The position numbers and the translations under genes were made by a program. From D2472 sp964275585 (GTDB lineage: Bacteria; Pseudomonadota; Gammaproteobacteria; Magnimaribacterales; D2472), in contig CAXYCJ010000004.1 in NCBI GenBank assembly GCA_964275585.1, forward strand, positions 1-19,086: DNA of 19,086 nucleotides. Direction: 5' to 3'. Positions within the stretch are counted from its first letter, which is position 1; each line of letters opens with the position of its first letter. Shown here piece by piece: positions 7,453-14,687 of this stretch. The notes beneath the pieces are model-generated. The model was not told the DNA's origin. It saw nothing but the letters and a program-made list of their open reading frames with translations, and did no database searches.

Positions 7453-8826
7453 TCAATCTAGTTTTCCTTTGCTAGAAGATAAGATAAATAATTCGTCACT
7501 AATAAAGTTTAAATCCATTGATTTTTCACAAGAGCTATTCAAAGTCTTTACTTTAGAATCTATTTGTTCATGTTTAAATCCAGGAAAATGCGAAACATAC
7601 ATATGATATGCCTTCAACTTTTTTTTAAATAAAAATCTAGGATAATATTTCAAGGCATTGATGAGTTTTATTTTTTTAATAATAAAATTAATCTTAGAGA
7701 GCTGTGTTTTAGTTTTATTTTTCTTTTTTAGAGAATCTTTAGCAATATCCGCAATCATTTGTATAGAAGAGGCATCATTCTTAAAATTGCTAATTAAAGA
7801 TTTTAAATGATGGCCCTTTTCTGCCTCTAGATTGCTTTGAAGAGAGGAATTAATTTGCTGATTAACCTCTTCAGGTGTTTTACATAAAGTGGATAAACCC
7901 TCCGTTAGATCAATGCCATTGGCAAGTTTTAATGGATAGTAGTTAATAATAGGTTTTCCTAGACAATATGATTCTAGAGCAGTTGTACAACCGCTCTGAA
8001 TAACAAATGAGCATCTATCTATCCATTCAACCGCAGAATACTCATTGGTAATTTTAATATTGTCATAGCCATGAAACAGATTCTCCCAAAATTCTATTAA
8101 CTCTGTCGGATGAGGCCTTAAAACAAATTGAGTGTTCGGGTTCTGAACTAGTAAATATGAGATCATCTCACCAAAAAAACCCATTCTTTTAGTATCATCT
8201 GCAAACTCTACTAGCAACCTATGCTTGTTAGTTAAATCATTTTTGGAGTCTTCTTGCTGTGCTTTATATGAAGCAGCATCCTTAAGATAATGATTTCCAG
8301 CAGTGAAATTCGTGTTGATTAATACATAGTCTTTTTCTGTGATCCTGGGATTCGTTTGCAGCAATTTTCGTATTAAGGAGTTCTCTTTAATATCAAATCG
8401 ATACCCACCAACCACATGAATGTCTGCTTGTGGATTAGATCTTGAAAAAAAATCCTTTTGGAAGTCTCCCCAACATAAAATCACATCATCCTCAAAGAGC
8501 CTGTTAGGATCAAGAAGTTCTTCGAGAACAAGTCTCCATTTATCTTCATCACCCCCATAAATCGCACCTTCTTCGTGATACCAAAGAATAGAAAAATTAT
8601 TATCTTTATAACTATCTCGAATCTTATCTGTGGACTTCATGGCGTCTAGAAAAATATTTTTGCCGATGTATATTCCACCATCAAATAAATGAACTATTTC
8701 ATTAAGTAAATTATGCTGGCCTATAATACAGTCGACATCATCATTAACTAATTTTGATGCAAGAGCCATTTTTGCATCTAATTCCCTAGTTTCAGTCTCT
8801 ATAGGCAAAAAGACTATTTTTTTCAT
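7453..8826 (-). CDS. surface carbohydrate biosynthesis protein (polysaccharide/CDP-glycerol-transferase-like)
   Basis: The 457-residue protein opens with Phe-Leu-Pro-Ile-Glu-Thr-Glu-Thr-Arg-Glu-Leu-Asp, the start typical of a family annotated as surface carbohydrate biosynthesis proteins and found in nonulosonate and capsule loci. Later elements are Val-Leu-Arg-Pro-His-Pro-Thr-Glu (about residues 235-245) and Gln-Ser-Gly-Cys-Thr-Thr-Ala-Leu-Glu-Ser with Gly-Lys-Pro-Ile-Ile-Asn-Tyr-Tyr-Pro (about 272-295). These resemble the donor-binding half of GT-B and CDP-glycerol-type transferases. No signal peptide or membrane helix is visible; the last 100 residues are very Lys-rich and could hold it to the inner membrane. 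The exact reaction is not established. The gene is divergent from the nonulosonate-type operon beginning at 8940, with a well-formed promoter between them. Confidence 0.8.
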   Translation of the reverse strand: MKKIVFLPIETETRELDAKMALASKLVNDDVDCIIGQHNLLNEIVHLFDGGIYIGKNIFLDAMKSTDKIRDSYKDNNFSILWYHEEGAIYGGDEDKWRLVLEELLDPNRLFEDDVILCWGDFQKDFFSRSNPQADIHVVGGYRFDIKENSLIRKLLQTNPRITEKDYVLINTNFTAGNHYLKDAASYKAQQEDSKNDLTNKHRLLVEFADDTKRMGFFGEMISYLLVQNPNTQFVLRPHPTELIEFWENLFHGYDNIKITNEYSAVEWIDRCSFVIQSGCTTALESYCLGKPIINYYPLKLANGIDLTEGLSTLCKTPEEVNQQINSSLQSNLEAEKGHHLKSLISNFKNDASSIQMIADIAKDSLKKKNKTKTQLSKINFIIKKIKLINALKYYPRFLFKKKLKAYHMYVSHFPGFKHEQIDSKVKTLNSSCEKSMDLNFISDELFILSSSKGKLD

Positions 8827-8840
8827 CTCTGTTATTTCCT

Positions 8841-8869
8841 ATTTTAATTAGATGTTATTTTTCATTCAA
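8841..8869 (-). promoter_or_regulatory. likely sigma-70 promoter for the surface-carbohydrate gene
   Basis: On the minus strand the -35 TTGAAT (8864-8869) and the -10 TAAAAT (8841-8846) are separated by exactly 17 bases, ending 15 bases before the gene's ATG. An AGGA follows about 10 bases before the start. The call is from consensus match and position only. Confidence 0.45.
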
Positions 8870-8933
8870 GAAAGATACAAGAACGTTTAGCATGTCACAA
8901 CTGCTCAATACAGGTATCTTCATACAATTTGGA

Positions 8934-8939
8934 TATAAT
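8934..8939 (+). promoter_or_regulatory. TATAAT box immediately before the aldo/keto reductase start
   Basis: A perfect TATAAT ends one base before the ATG at 8940 and nine bases before the ATG at 8949. If it acts as a -10 box, the transcript would begin at about 8946 and the second ATG would be nearly leaderless. No good -35 is visible 15-19 bases upstream, so it may be chance in AT-rich DNA. Confidence 0.25.
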
Positions 8940-9788
8940 ATGCTATTGATGAAAAATTTAATAGTTGGTTCTGCGGGGTGGAGATCTCCCTACGGAACAA
9001 ATAAAAAAATAATCTCTGAGCTCTCTCTAAAGTCTCTTGTAAATTATGCATACGAACATAACTTTAAAGCTATTGATACGGCTCCAGCTTATGGCGATGC
9101 GGAGGAACTAATTTTTAAATGCAAGAGCAAGATAAATATTGACACAAAACTTAATAACTTTATTTCGTTAAATGAATTCTATGATCAGCTTAAAAATCTT
9201 AAGCATAATTCAATACAGACCCTTTATTTTCATGACCCCGAGGTAGCAAATAAATTTTCTATTGAGGATTTAAATAATTGTCAGAAGGAAATAAAATCAA
9301 GTGGCTTCCAATTAGGTTTTTCTATCTATGATACGAGCAGTCTTGATAAGACATTTGGCAAACTTAATTCTCATTCAATGTATCAAGTACCCTTAAATAT
9401 TTTCGATTTAAAATTTTTAAAGCTTACAGAGGAAAGAGCCATTCCTAGCAAACATGTTGTCTTTAGAAGTTTATTTTCTAGGGGGTTAATATTCCTACAT
9501 AACAAAGAGATTCAACAGGCATTAGGAAAAAAATTTGCAAAAGTGAAGCATAACTTTGAAAAATTTTATCAACTATCGCTCTCAAGCGAATCCATGGAAA
9601 GCCTTACTTTTAGCCTGATTAATTATATATCTAATAGCGGTCATGATATTTTAATAGGGCTTAATAGCATTAAAGAAATTGAATTATTCTTAGAAAAGGT
9701 AAAAAAGAGTCCCAAAGATAATTTTGATTGGCCAAATTTAATTAAAAAATCACAAACTATGAGTAAAATAGAAGAACTCAATCTTTAA
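8940..9788 (+). CDS. aldo/keto reductase in a nonulosonate-type operon
   Basis: The protein belongs to the NAD(P)H-dependent aldo/keto reductase TIM-barrel family. The catalytic tetrad is present in order: Asp in Ala-Ile-Asp-Thr-Ala, Tyr in Pro-Ala-Tyr-Gly-Asp-Ala-Glu, Lys in Asp-Thr-Lys-Leu, and His in Tyr-Phe-His-Asp-Pro. The family's N-terminal strand is Asn-Leu-Ile-Val-Gly-Ser-Ala-Gly-Trp, so the start is at 8940 or 8949. An ATG at 8892 would add a 16-residue leader that the family does not need. At about 283 residues it is of usual length. It leads the plus-strand operon and is four bases from the aminotransferase gene. It probably reduces or oxidises a carbonyl in the sugar precursor, but the substrate is inferred from context. 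Confidence 0.85.
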   Translation: MLLMKNLIVGSAGWRSPYGTNKKIISELSLKSLVNYAYEHNFKAIDTAPAYGDAEELIFKCKSKINIDTKLNNFISLNEFYDQLKNLKHNSIQTLYFHDPEVANKFSIEDLNNCQKEIKSSGFQLGFSIYDTSSLDKTFGKLNSHSMYQVPLNIFDLKFLKLTEERAIPSKHVVFRSLFSRGLIFLHNKEIQQALGKKFAKVKHNFEKFYQLSLSSESMESLTFSLINYISNSGHDILIGLNSIKEIELFLEKVKKSPKDNFDWPNLIKKSQTMSKIEELNL

Positions 9789-9791
9789 AAA

Positions 9792-11036
9792 ATGAAAAAA
9801 TTAACAGATATTATTCCTGACAAGAGCCATACTTTTTCTAAGGCCCATCATCAATATCCAACTGGAATATCACCAGCTTTTGCTACTAAGGCTAAAGGTT
9901 GCAAGCTCTATACAGATATTGGAGAATACACTGATTGGTCCATGGGCTTAGGACCAGTTATTAAAGGTTATGGATTTGAGGCATTAAATCAGCATCTTAA
10001 TTCTATTTTAAGTAAAGGCATCGCTTTTTCATTGCCCTCATTATATGAATTTGAAGTCGCTCGTAAGCTCATCGATTCTGTTCAATTTGGGGAGCAGGTT
10101 AGATTTGCTAGAAATGGTTCAGATGTAACATCTGCAGCTGTCAGGGTATCAAGGCATTTCACAAAAAAAAATAAAATTATTTGCAATGGATATCATGGCT
10201 GGCAAGACTGGTACATTGGGTCTACGTCTAGAAATTCTGGTGTTCCAGAGGAAGTTTCAAGCCAAACGATTAAAATTAATGGTTTTTCGAAAGAAGAACT
10301 TGGGCAAGCATTTTACAAAAATAGTGATGAGATAGCATGCTTAATTATTGAGCCAATGATTGGCGATGAACCTGATATAGAGTTTTTAGAATATGCTAGA
10401 CAGCTATGCAAGGAACATAATACTATTTTAATATTTGATGAATGTTGGACAGGTTTTAGATGCCTAAAGACTGGGGCAATAGGATACACTGGAGTTGAAC
10501 CTGATCTTGTTTGTTATGCAAAAGCTCTTGGAAATGGAGTGCCAGTAGCGGCTATAGTCGGAAATAAAAATATTATGCGTGGTTTTGAAGATGTTTTCTT
10601 TTCGTTTACCCACGCATCAGATCCAATTGGGATCGGCGCAGCTGACTTTATGCTTGATTACTTAGATGAAAATTTTTTTAAAGAATTAAGCTCCAAAACC
10701 AGATTGCTTAAAACAGAAATAGATCATGCTTTAGCAAAAATTACTAATCCTGAATTTCAAATTAATTGCACGTCATATCCAGGTAAAATAGTTATGTCAC
10801 CCGTGGAACAGAAATATAACTTGTATTTAAAAACATTTATACAAAAAGAATTTTTATCTCATAACATTTTATTTAATATGTTTTTTGCAGTAGCAGAAGA
10901 TCATGGAGAAAATGAAATAAAGGAATGTTCTGATGCATTGCATGGAGCTGTAGATAAACTTAATGACCCAGCTTTTAACTTAGTTGAGGATACAAAACAG
11001 CAGCTTGTTAAAGCTGTATTTAGGGCGCAAAAATGA
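9792..11036 (+). CDS. class III aminotransferase, glutamate-1-semialdehyde-aminomutase-like
   Basis: The 414-residue enzyme is a PLP fold-type-I class III aminotransferase. Asn-Gly-Ser-Asp-Val-Thr (108-113) binds the cofactor phosphate, Tyr-His-Gly-Trp-Gln-Asp-Trp (134-140) is the typical stacking region, Asp216 in Ile-Phe-Asp-Glu-Cys-Trp-Thr-Gly-Phe-Arg pairs with the ring nitrogen, and Lys244 in Tyr-Ala-Lys-Ala-Leu-Gly-Asn-Gly forms the Schiff base. It looks like HemL, but the position between an aldo/keto reductase and a NeuB homologue says it serves surface-sugar synthesis, probably putting an amino group on a sugar aldehyde or ketone. It overlaps the NeuB-like gene by four bases (ATGA). 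A run of nine A lies at 10163-10171. True HemL is less likely because no tetrapyrrole gene is nearby. Confidence 0.87.
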   Translation: MKKLTDIIPDKSHTFSKAHHQYPTGISPAFATKAKGCKLYTDIGEYTDWSMGLGPVIKGYGFEALNQHLNSILSKGIAFSLPSLYEFEVARKLIDSVQFGEQVRFARNGSDVTSAAVRVSRHFTKKNKIICNGYHGWQDWYIGSTSRNSGVPEEVSSQTIKINGFSKEELGQAFYKNSDEIACLIIEPMIGDEPDIEFLEYARQLCKEHNTILIFDECWTGFRCLKTGAIGYTGVEPDLVCYAKALGNGVPVAAIVGNKNIMRGFEDVFFSFTHASDPIGIGAADFMLDYLDENFFKELSSKTRLLKTEIDHALAKITNPEFQINCTSYPGKIVMSPVEQKYNLYLKTFIQKEFLSHNILFNMFFAVAEDHGENEIKECSDALHGAVDKLNDPAFNLVEDTKQQLVKAVFRAQK

Positions 11037-12094
11037 AAGAAATTAAATTAGGCGATAGGCAAATTGGGAATAATCATAAGCCATACTTTGTAGCAGATTT
11101 GGCAGCAAACCATGATGGTGATCTGTCCCGTGCAAAAGAGTTAGTTTGGGTAGCAAAAGAAGCAGGTGCGGATTGTGCAAAATTTCAACATTTTTTAGCA
11201 GATAAGATAGTTAATGATATTGAGTTTTCTAAAATCAATAAACTAGAAACTCATCAGTCATCATGGAAAAGCTCTGTTTCAGAGATTTATGATCAATACC
11301 ACTTTCGAAGGGAGTGGACGGAAGATATATACAGAGAATGCCAAAAAGCAGATATTGAGTTTTCTACTTCACCATATGATTATGATGCGGTAGAGCTAGT
11401 AGATGAGTATGTAAACTTCTTTAAAATTGGCTCTGGTGATATATCTTGGATAGATTTTATCAAGTACGTTGCTAGTAAAGAAAAACCTGTCTTGATTGCA
11501 ACAGGTGCGGCTACCCTAGATGATGTGAAGCGAATTGTTAATATTATGAACGAAGATCAATTAATTTTAATGCAATGCAACACTAATTACACTGTTGAGG
11601 CAGACAAACACCGTTATGTGAATCTCAGAGTTCTTGAAACATACCGTGATCTTTTTCCAAATATAATCCTAGGCTTATCTGATCATACGCTAGGCCATGG
11701 GTCTGTATTGGGTTCGATACCTTTAGGAGCAAGAGTATTTGAAAAACATTTTACAGATGACAATAATAGGGAAGGACCTGATCATAAGTTTGCACTAAAT
11801 CCGACTAAATGGAGAGAAATGGTAGACCTTTCAATGGAAGTTTTTGAAACTTTAGGCGATGGAATTAAAAGAATTGAGGAAAATGAACAAAATGCTTTTA
11901 TAGTTCAAAGAAGATCAATAGTTTGTAATAAAGCATTGCCTGAAGGTCATCAAATTACAAAAGATGACCTAGACTTCCTGAGACCATGTCCCCAAAATAG
12001 TTTTCATCCTTATCAAGCAGATGAGGTTATCGGTAAAAAGCTCATCGGAAGCAAGCAAGCACATGAGTCAATTCTTAAAGAGGATATATGCTAG
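11033..12094 (+). CDS. N-acetylneuraminate synthase family (NeuB-like) sialic/nonulosonic acid synthase
   Basis: The family condenses phosphoenolpyruvate with a six-carbon amino sugar to give a nine-carbon nonulosonic acid. The 353-residue protein has the NeuB TIM barrel (about 15-270) with Ala-Asn-His-Asp-Gly (25-29), Ala-Lys-Phe-Gln (49-52), Phe-Lys-Ile-Gly-Ser-Gly-Asp, Ala-Thr-Gly-Ala, Gly-Leu-Ser-Asp-His-Thr and Glu-Lys-His-Phe-Thr-Asp. It ends in an antifreeze-like SAF domain (about 293-353). Where most members have Ala-Glu-Ile-Gly before the Asn-His, this one reads Ala-Asp-Leu-Ala, so Asp22 stands in for the usual glutamate. No NeuC, PseG or LegG epimerase/hydrolase partner is in the window, so the exact sugar (Neu5Ac, Leg, Pse or another) is open. 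It overlaps both neighbours. Confidence 0.9.
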   Translation: MKEIKLGDRQIGNNHKPYFVADLAANHDGDLSRAKELVWVAKEAGADCAKFQHFLADKIVNDIEFSKINKLETHQSSWKSSVSEIYDQYHFRREWTEDIYRECQKADIEFSTSPYDYDAVELVDEYVNFFKIGSGDISWIDFIKYVASKEKPVLIATGAATLDDVKRIVNIMNEDQLILMQCNTNYTVEADKHRYVNLRVLETYRDLFPNIILGLSDHTLGHGSVLGSIPLGARVFEKHFTDDNNREGPDHKFALNPTKWREMVDLSMEVFETLGDGIKRIEENEQNAFIVQRRSIVCNKALPEGHQITKDDLDFLRPCPQNSFHPYQADEVIGKKLIGSKQAHESILKEDIC

Positions 12095-12705
12095 GAGTCA
12101 TTATTCCGGCTCATAATGAAGAAAAAAATATTGAGAAAGTTATCGATAATGTCTTAGCATGTGGAGTAAAACCACTTCATATCTTCGTTATTGATAATAA
12201 TTCGACCGATAGAACTAAAATTCTTTCCGAAAAAAAAAATGTAAATGTATATGAGGTAAAAAGACTTGGTTATCAAGTTGCTCTCAGAGAGGGTTTAGCA
12301 CTTTTAGATAAGAAGCAATATTCTCAATTCTGTATTGTAGATGGGGATAATGAGATAGGGAGATCATCTGTTGCTAAAGCTTTAGCCAAAGCGTCTACAT
12401 ATGATTTAGCTGTTGGCAGAAGACCTCATGTTAAGAGAATGGGCGAGATTATTGTTAACAGGGTTGTAAAAAGCTTGTATGGTGTTGATGACCTTATGTG
12501 CGGAGTGAAAAGTGGTAGTCTGCACATTTATAATAAAAAAAATGTTCTTGAGTATGGCATAGATTTATTTCTATTAAAAAAGTTAAAGATTGAGAGAGTT
12601 TATAACTTTGACATCGAGTTAAATCCTCGAGAGGAAACTAAACTAGGTAATTTATTTATGGTAAATATAAAACTAATAATAAATCTGATCAGATTTTTAA
12701 CTTAA
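12088..12705 (+). CDS. short family 2 glycosyltransferase, polyprenyl-phosphate-transferase-like
   Basis: The 205-residue protein is a GT-A fold family 2 transferase reduced to its catalytic domain. Ile-Pro-Ala-His-Asn-Glu-Glu (6-12) begins the nucleotide fold, Asp-Asn-Asn-Ser-Thr-Asp-Arg-Thr (about 36-43) follows, and Val-Asp-Gly-Asp-Asn (about 88-92) is the metal-binding DxD. The segment with Asn-Arg-Val-Val, Gly-Val-Asp-Asp and Cys-Gly-Val-Lys (about 128-150) recalls DPM1-type polyprenyl-phosphate sugar transferases. No transmembrane helix is present. It overlaps the NeuB-like gene by seven bases, with AGAGG just before its ATG, and precedes the cytidylyltransferase. Runs of ten A (12230-12239) and eight A (12535-12542) in the coding strand are possible slippage sites. 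Acceptor and donor are not known. Confidence 0.8.
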   Translation: MLGVIIPAHNEEKNIEKVIDNVLACGVKPLHIFVIDNNSTDRTKILSEKKNVNVYEVKRLGYQVALREGLALLDKKQYSQFCIVDGDNEIGRSSVAKALAKASTYDLAVGRRPHVKRMGEIIVNRVVKSLYGVDDLMCGVKSGSLHIYNKKNVLEYGIDLFLLKKLKIERVYNFDIELNPREETKLGNLFMVNIKLIINLIRFLT

Positions 12706-12711
12706 CTATTG

Positions 12712-13404
12712 ATGAAAATAGCAGCATTAATCCCAGCACGCAAAGGCAGCAAGAGAATGCCGAATAAAAATAGATTAGATATCGACGGAGATATGTTCAT
12801 AGATAAGGTGCTAAGGAATCTTGGTAAATCAAAATTTAATATAGACCTATTCGTTTCTACAGATGATGGTTTTTTGAAAGATAATATCAAAACAAGTGTT
12901 AATTTTTTAGAAAGAGAGGATCAATATTGTGATGATTTTGCCACTGTGACTGATTTGACAAAATGGCATTTTCAAAATGTTCTCCAAGATTACGATATTG
13001 TCATTCAAATGTATATTCATTCCATATGCATTAATTCTAGTGTTATAGATGAAGGGTTAACTAAAATGATTGAATCTCCAAAGAGTAACCTGATTTCGAT
13101 AGCAAGATTGGATGGGCCTGTAGAATGGACCTTTAAGATTGTAGATGATGAATTAAGACCTAACTTTCCAAATAAAAGGAATGAAAGATCTCAAGATTTG
13201 GGTGTCTCATATATCGATGCAGGACAATTCTATATTTATAAAAAAGAATGGTTAAAAAATAGCGAGGATAATGAATACGATGGTGACTGCGCTTGGCACG
13301 AGATACCAACATTTCAAAGCAATGATCTAGATGAAAATTCAGACTTAGATAAACTACTATTTAACTATCGCTACTCCAGTAACCTTTTTTCAGATTTATC
13401 TTAG
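12712..13404 (+). CDS. acylneuraminate cytidylyltransferase-like (CMP-sugar synthetase)
   Basis: This enzyme type activates a nonulosonic acid with CTP to give the CMP-sugar. The 230-residue protein starts Met-Lys-Ile-Ala-Ala-Leu-Ile-Pro-Ala-Arg-Lys-Gly-Ser-Lys-Arg-Met-Pro-Asn-Lys-Asn, the nucleotide-binding loop of NeuA, SpsF and PseF. Ser-Thr-Asp-Asp (about 49-52) and Leu-Gly-Val-Ser-Tyr-Ile-Asp-Ala-Gly-Gln-Phe-Tyr (about 163-174) are also family elements. The ATG at 12712 is chosen over a TTG one codon before it. It is the last gene of the operon and its partner NeuB-like synthase lies 0.6 kb upstream. The stop is two bases from the stop of the convergent DegT-fold gene. The exact sugar substrate is inferred from the operon. 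Confidence 0.85.
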   Translation: MKIAALIPARKGSKRMPNKNRLDIDGDMFIDKVLRNLGKSKFNIDLFVSTDDGFLKDNIKTSVNFLEREDQYCDDFATVTDLTKWHFQNVLQDYDIVIQMYIHSICINSSVIDEGLTKMIESPKSNLISIARLDGPVEWTFKIVDDELRPNFPNKRNERSQDLGVSYIDAGQFYIYKKEWLKNSEDNEYDGDCAWHEIPTFQSNDLDENSDLDKLLFNYRYSSNLFSDLS

Positions 13405-13417
13405 GTTTAGTAAACCT
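13403..13417. repeat. palindrome over the stop codons of two convergent genes
   Basis: AGGTTTA and its reverse complement TAAACCT flank one G. The two stop codons (TAG at 13402-13404, and TAA on the other strand at 13407-13409) lie in or at its left arm. As RNA it could form only a five-pair stem with a five-base loop. It might act as a weak bidirectional terminator, but no U-tract follows. Confidence 0.3.
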
Positions 13418-14600
13418 TAATAAACTCTTCAATTGTTTCGTGCAATCTTTCAAACATGCTGTCAGTCAGTCCATGGTGAACTGGCAGCAGGACTCCTCTT
13501 TCCATCACCGCATCTGCATTAGGGTATGCATCTAAAGGTGCCTTATATTCTACGTTATTCATCATGGGCTGCCTCATAATATTTCCAGTAAAGACAACTC
13601 TGGTTTGAATATTTCTCTCTTCCAGGTAGATTTGTAAATCTCTTCTAGCGAAAGGAGCATTTTTATTGATAAGCACAGGAAAAGCTAACCAAGCAGTTTC
13701 AAGATCTAGCTCTTCTAGCGGATTGCTGAACAACTCAGGAAATTTGTTAAAAAATTCGCACTGTCTTTGAAAGTTCTTTTGTCTTGTTAAGATATTTTGA
13801 TTGAGTTTTTCTAATTGTATCATCCCAAAAGCTGCGCCTATCTCGCTTCCTTCAAGATTGTAGCCAGCTGTTTCAAAGACAAACTTAGCATCATATTCTA
13901 TTCCATCTAGATCAATATTAAATCTGTTTTCAATAGCCTCACTTCTTTCATCAAAGAGAGAAGAACTCCTGCCCCATGATCTTAGTAATTTAGCTCGCTC
14001 AATTACCTTGGTATCATTTAGAGATAAGGCCCCCCCATTTCCTGCACAATTAATAATATGCGACCCATAGAAGCTCGTGATCGACATATCTGAAAAGGAG
14101 CCTGAATTTTTTCCATCAATGGTAGCTCCAAGAGTATCAGCCGAGTCCTCTATCACAATTAGATTATGCCTATCAGCCAATTCTCTAATATATGGCCAAT
14201 TACAAAGATTGCCCATTAAATTAGGTGCAATTATTGCAACAGTCTTATCGGTTATTGCATCTTCGATTTGTGTTTCATCTATGCAATATGTCAGAGGCTT
14301 CACATCTAAAAATACAGGAATCAAATCGTTCTTTATTAAACACCCAACAGTAGTCCCAAAAGTAAGGGCAGGAGTTATGATCTCAGAACCTTTTGGAAAA
14401 TTGAAAGCCTCTATCCCTATAAATAGAGCTGAAGAGCCAGAATTTACATATAAAGTTTCTTTTTTATCAAACAATGTTGATATTTCTGTTTCAAATTTTC
14501 TGGAATAATTTCCCATTTGGGTAGATTCTCTCAGGCATTGGACTACAGCCTCAATTTCCTCTTCTCCGTAAACTGTTTTAGCGTAAGATATATTTTCCAT
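13407..14600 (-). CDS. DegT-fold sugar 3-dehydratase-like enzyme with His in place of the PLP Lys, no Fe-S cysteines
   Basis: The 397-residue protein has the DegT/DnrJ/EryC1/StrS fold. In aminotransferases of this fold a lysine holds PLP; here the equivalent residue is His181 in Ser-Phe-Tyr-Gly-Ser-His-Ile-Ile-Asn, as in the sugar 3-dehydratases E1 (RfbH/DdhC/AscC) and ColD. Asp152 in Ile-Glu-Asp-Ser-Ala-Asp pairs with the PMP ring. Sequence around Ser-Trp-Gly-Arg (208-211) and Ala-Gly-Tyr-Asn-Leu (245-249) also resembles E1. E1 uses a [2Fe-2S] cluster, but the first ligand position holds Ala154 and the stretch 211-227 has no cysteine. With RfbF and RfbG upstream, its likely substrate is CDP-4-keto-6-deoxyglucose and its likely product a 3,6-dideoxy sugar, made by ColD-like chemistry. 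The 40-residue deficit against E1 fits the lost cluster loop. Confidence 0.85.
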   Translation of the reverse strand: MENISYAKTVYGEEEIEAVVQCLRESTQMGNYSRKFETEISTLFDKKETLYVNSGSSALFIGIEAFNFPKGSEIITPALTFGTTVGCLIKNDLIPVFLDVKPLTYCIDETQIEDAITDKTVAIIAPNLMGNLCNWPYIRELADRHNLIVIEDSADTLGATIDGKNSGSFSDMSITSFYGSHIINCAGNGGALSLNDTKVIERAKLLRSWGRSSSLFDERSEAIENRFNIDLDGIEYDAKFVFETAGYNLEGSEIGAAFGMIQLEKLNQNILTRQKNFQRQCEFFNKFPELFSNPLEELDLETAWLAFPVLINKNAPFARRDLQIYLEERNIQTRVVFTGNIMRQPMMNNVEYKAPLDAYPNADAVMERGVLLPVHHGLTDSMFERLHETIEEFIKVY

Positions 14601-14636
14601 ATCGAGTTTTATTTTAGTGAGTGAATGAATAAACCG

Positions 14637-14665
14637 AGTCTAATAAACCTATAAATTTTAGTCAA
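14637..14665 (-). promoter_or_regulatory. possible promoter for the His-type DegT gene
   Basis: On the minus strand TTGACT (14660-14665) and TAGACT (14637-14642) are 17 bases apart, 36 bases upstream of the ATG in the 87-base gap after rfbG. The -10 matches only four of six consensus positions. It would allow this gene to be expressed apart from rfbF and rfbG. Confidence 0.35.
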
Positions 14666-14687
14666 TTAATTTCTGAGTTAATTTGGT

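Noticed and set aside
7289..7606. Plus-strand open frame of 105 codons
   Set aside because: It is antisense to the reductase start and the end of the surface-carbohydrate gene; both of those have family motifs, this one has none.
9792..11036. Calling the class III aminotransferase hemL
   Set aside because: No haem gene is near, and the gene overlaps a NeuB-like gene in a surface-sugar operon.
12702..12890. Minus-strand open frame at the start of the cytidylyltransferase gene
   Set aside because: It overlaps the nucleotide-binding loop coding region on the other strand and has no motif of its own.
14077..14508. Plus-strand open frame of 143 codons
   Set aside because: It is a shadow of the DegT-fold gene, whose cofactor loop and fold motifs are on the minus strand.
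13407..14600. Calling the DegT-fold protein an ordinary sugar aminotransferase
   Set aside because: The PLP lysine position is histidine, so the usual internal aldimine cannot form.
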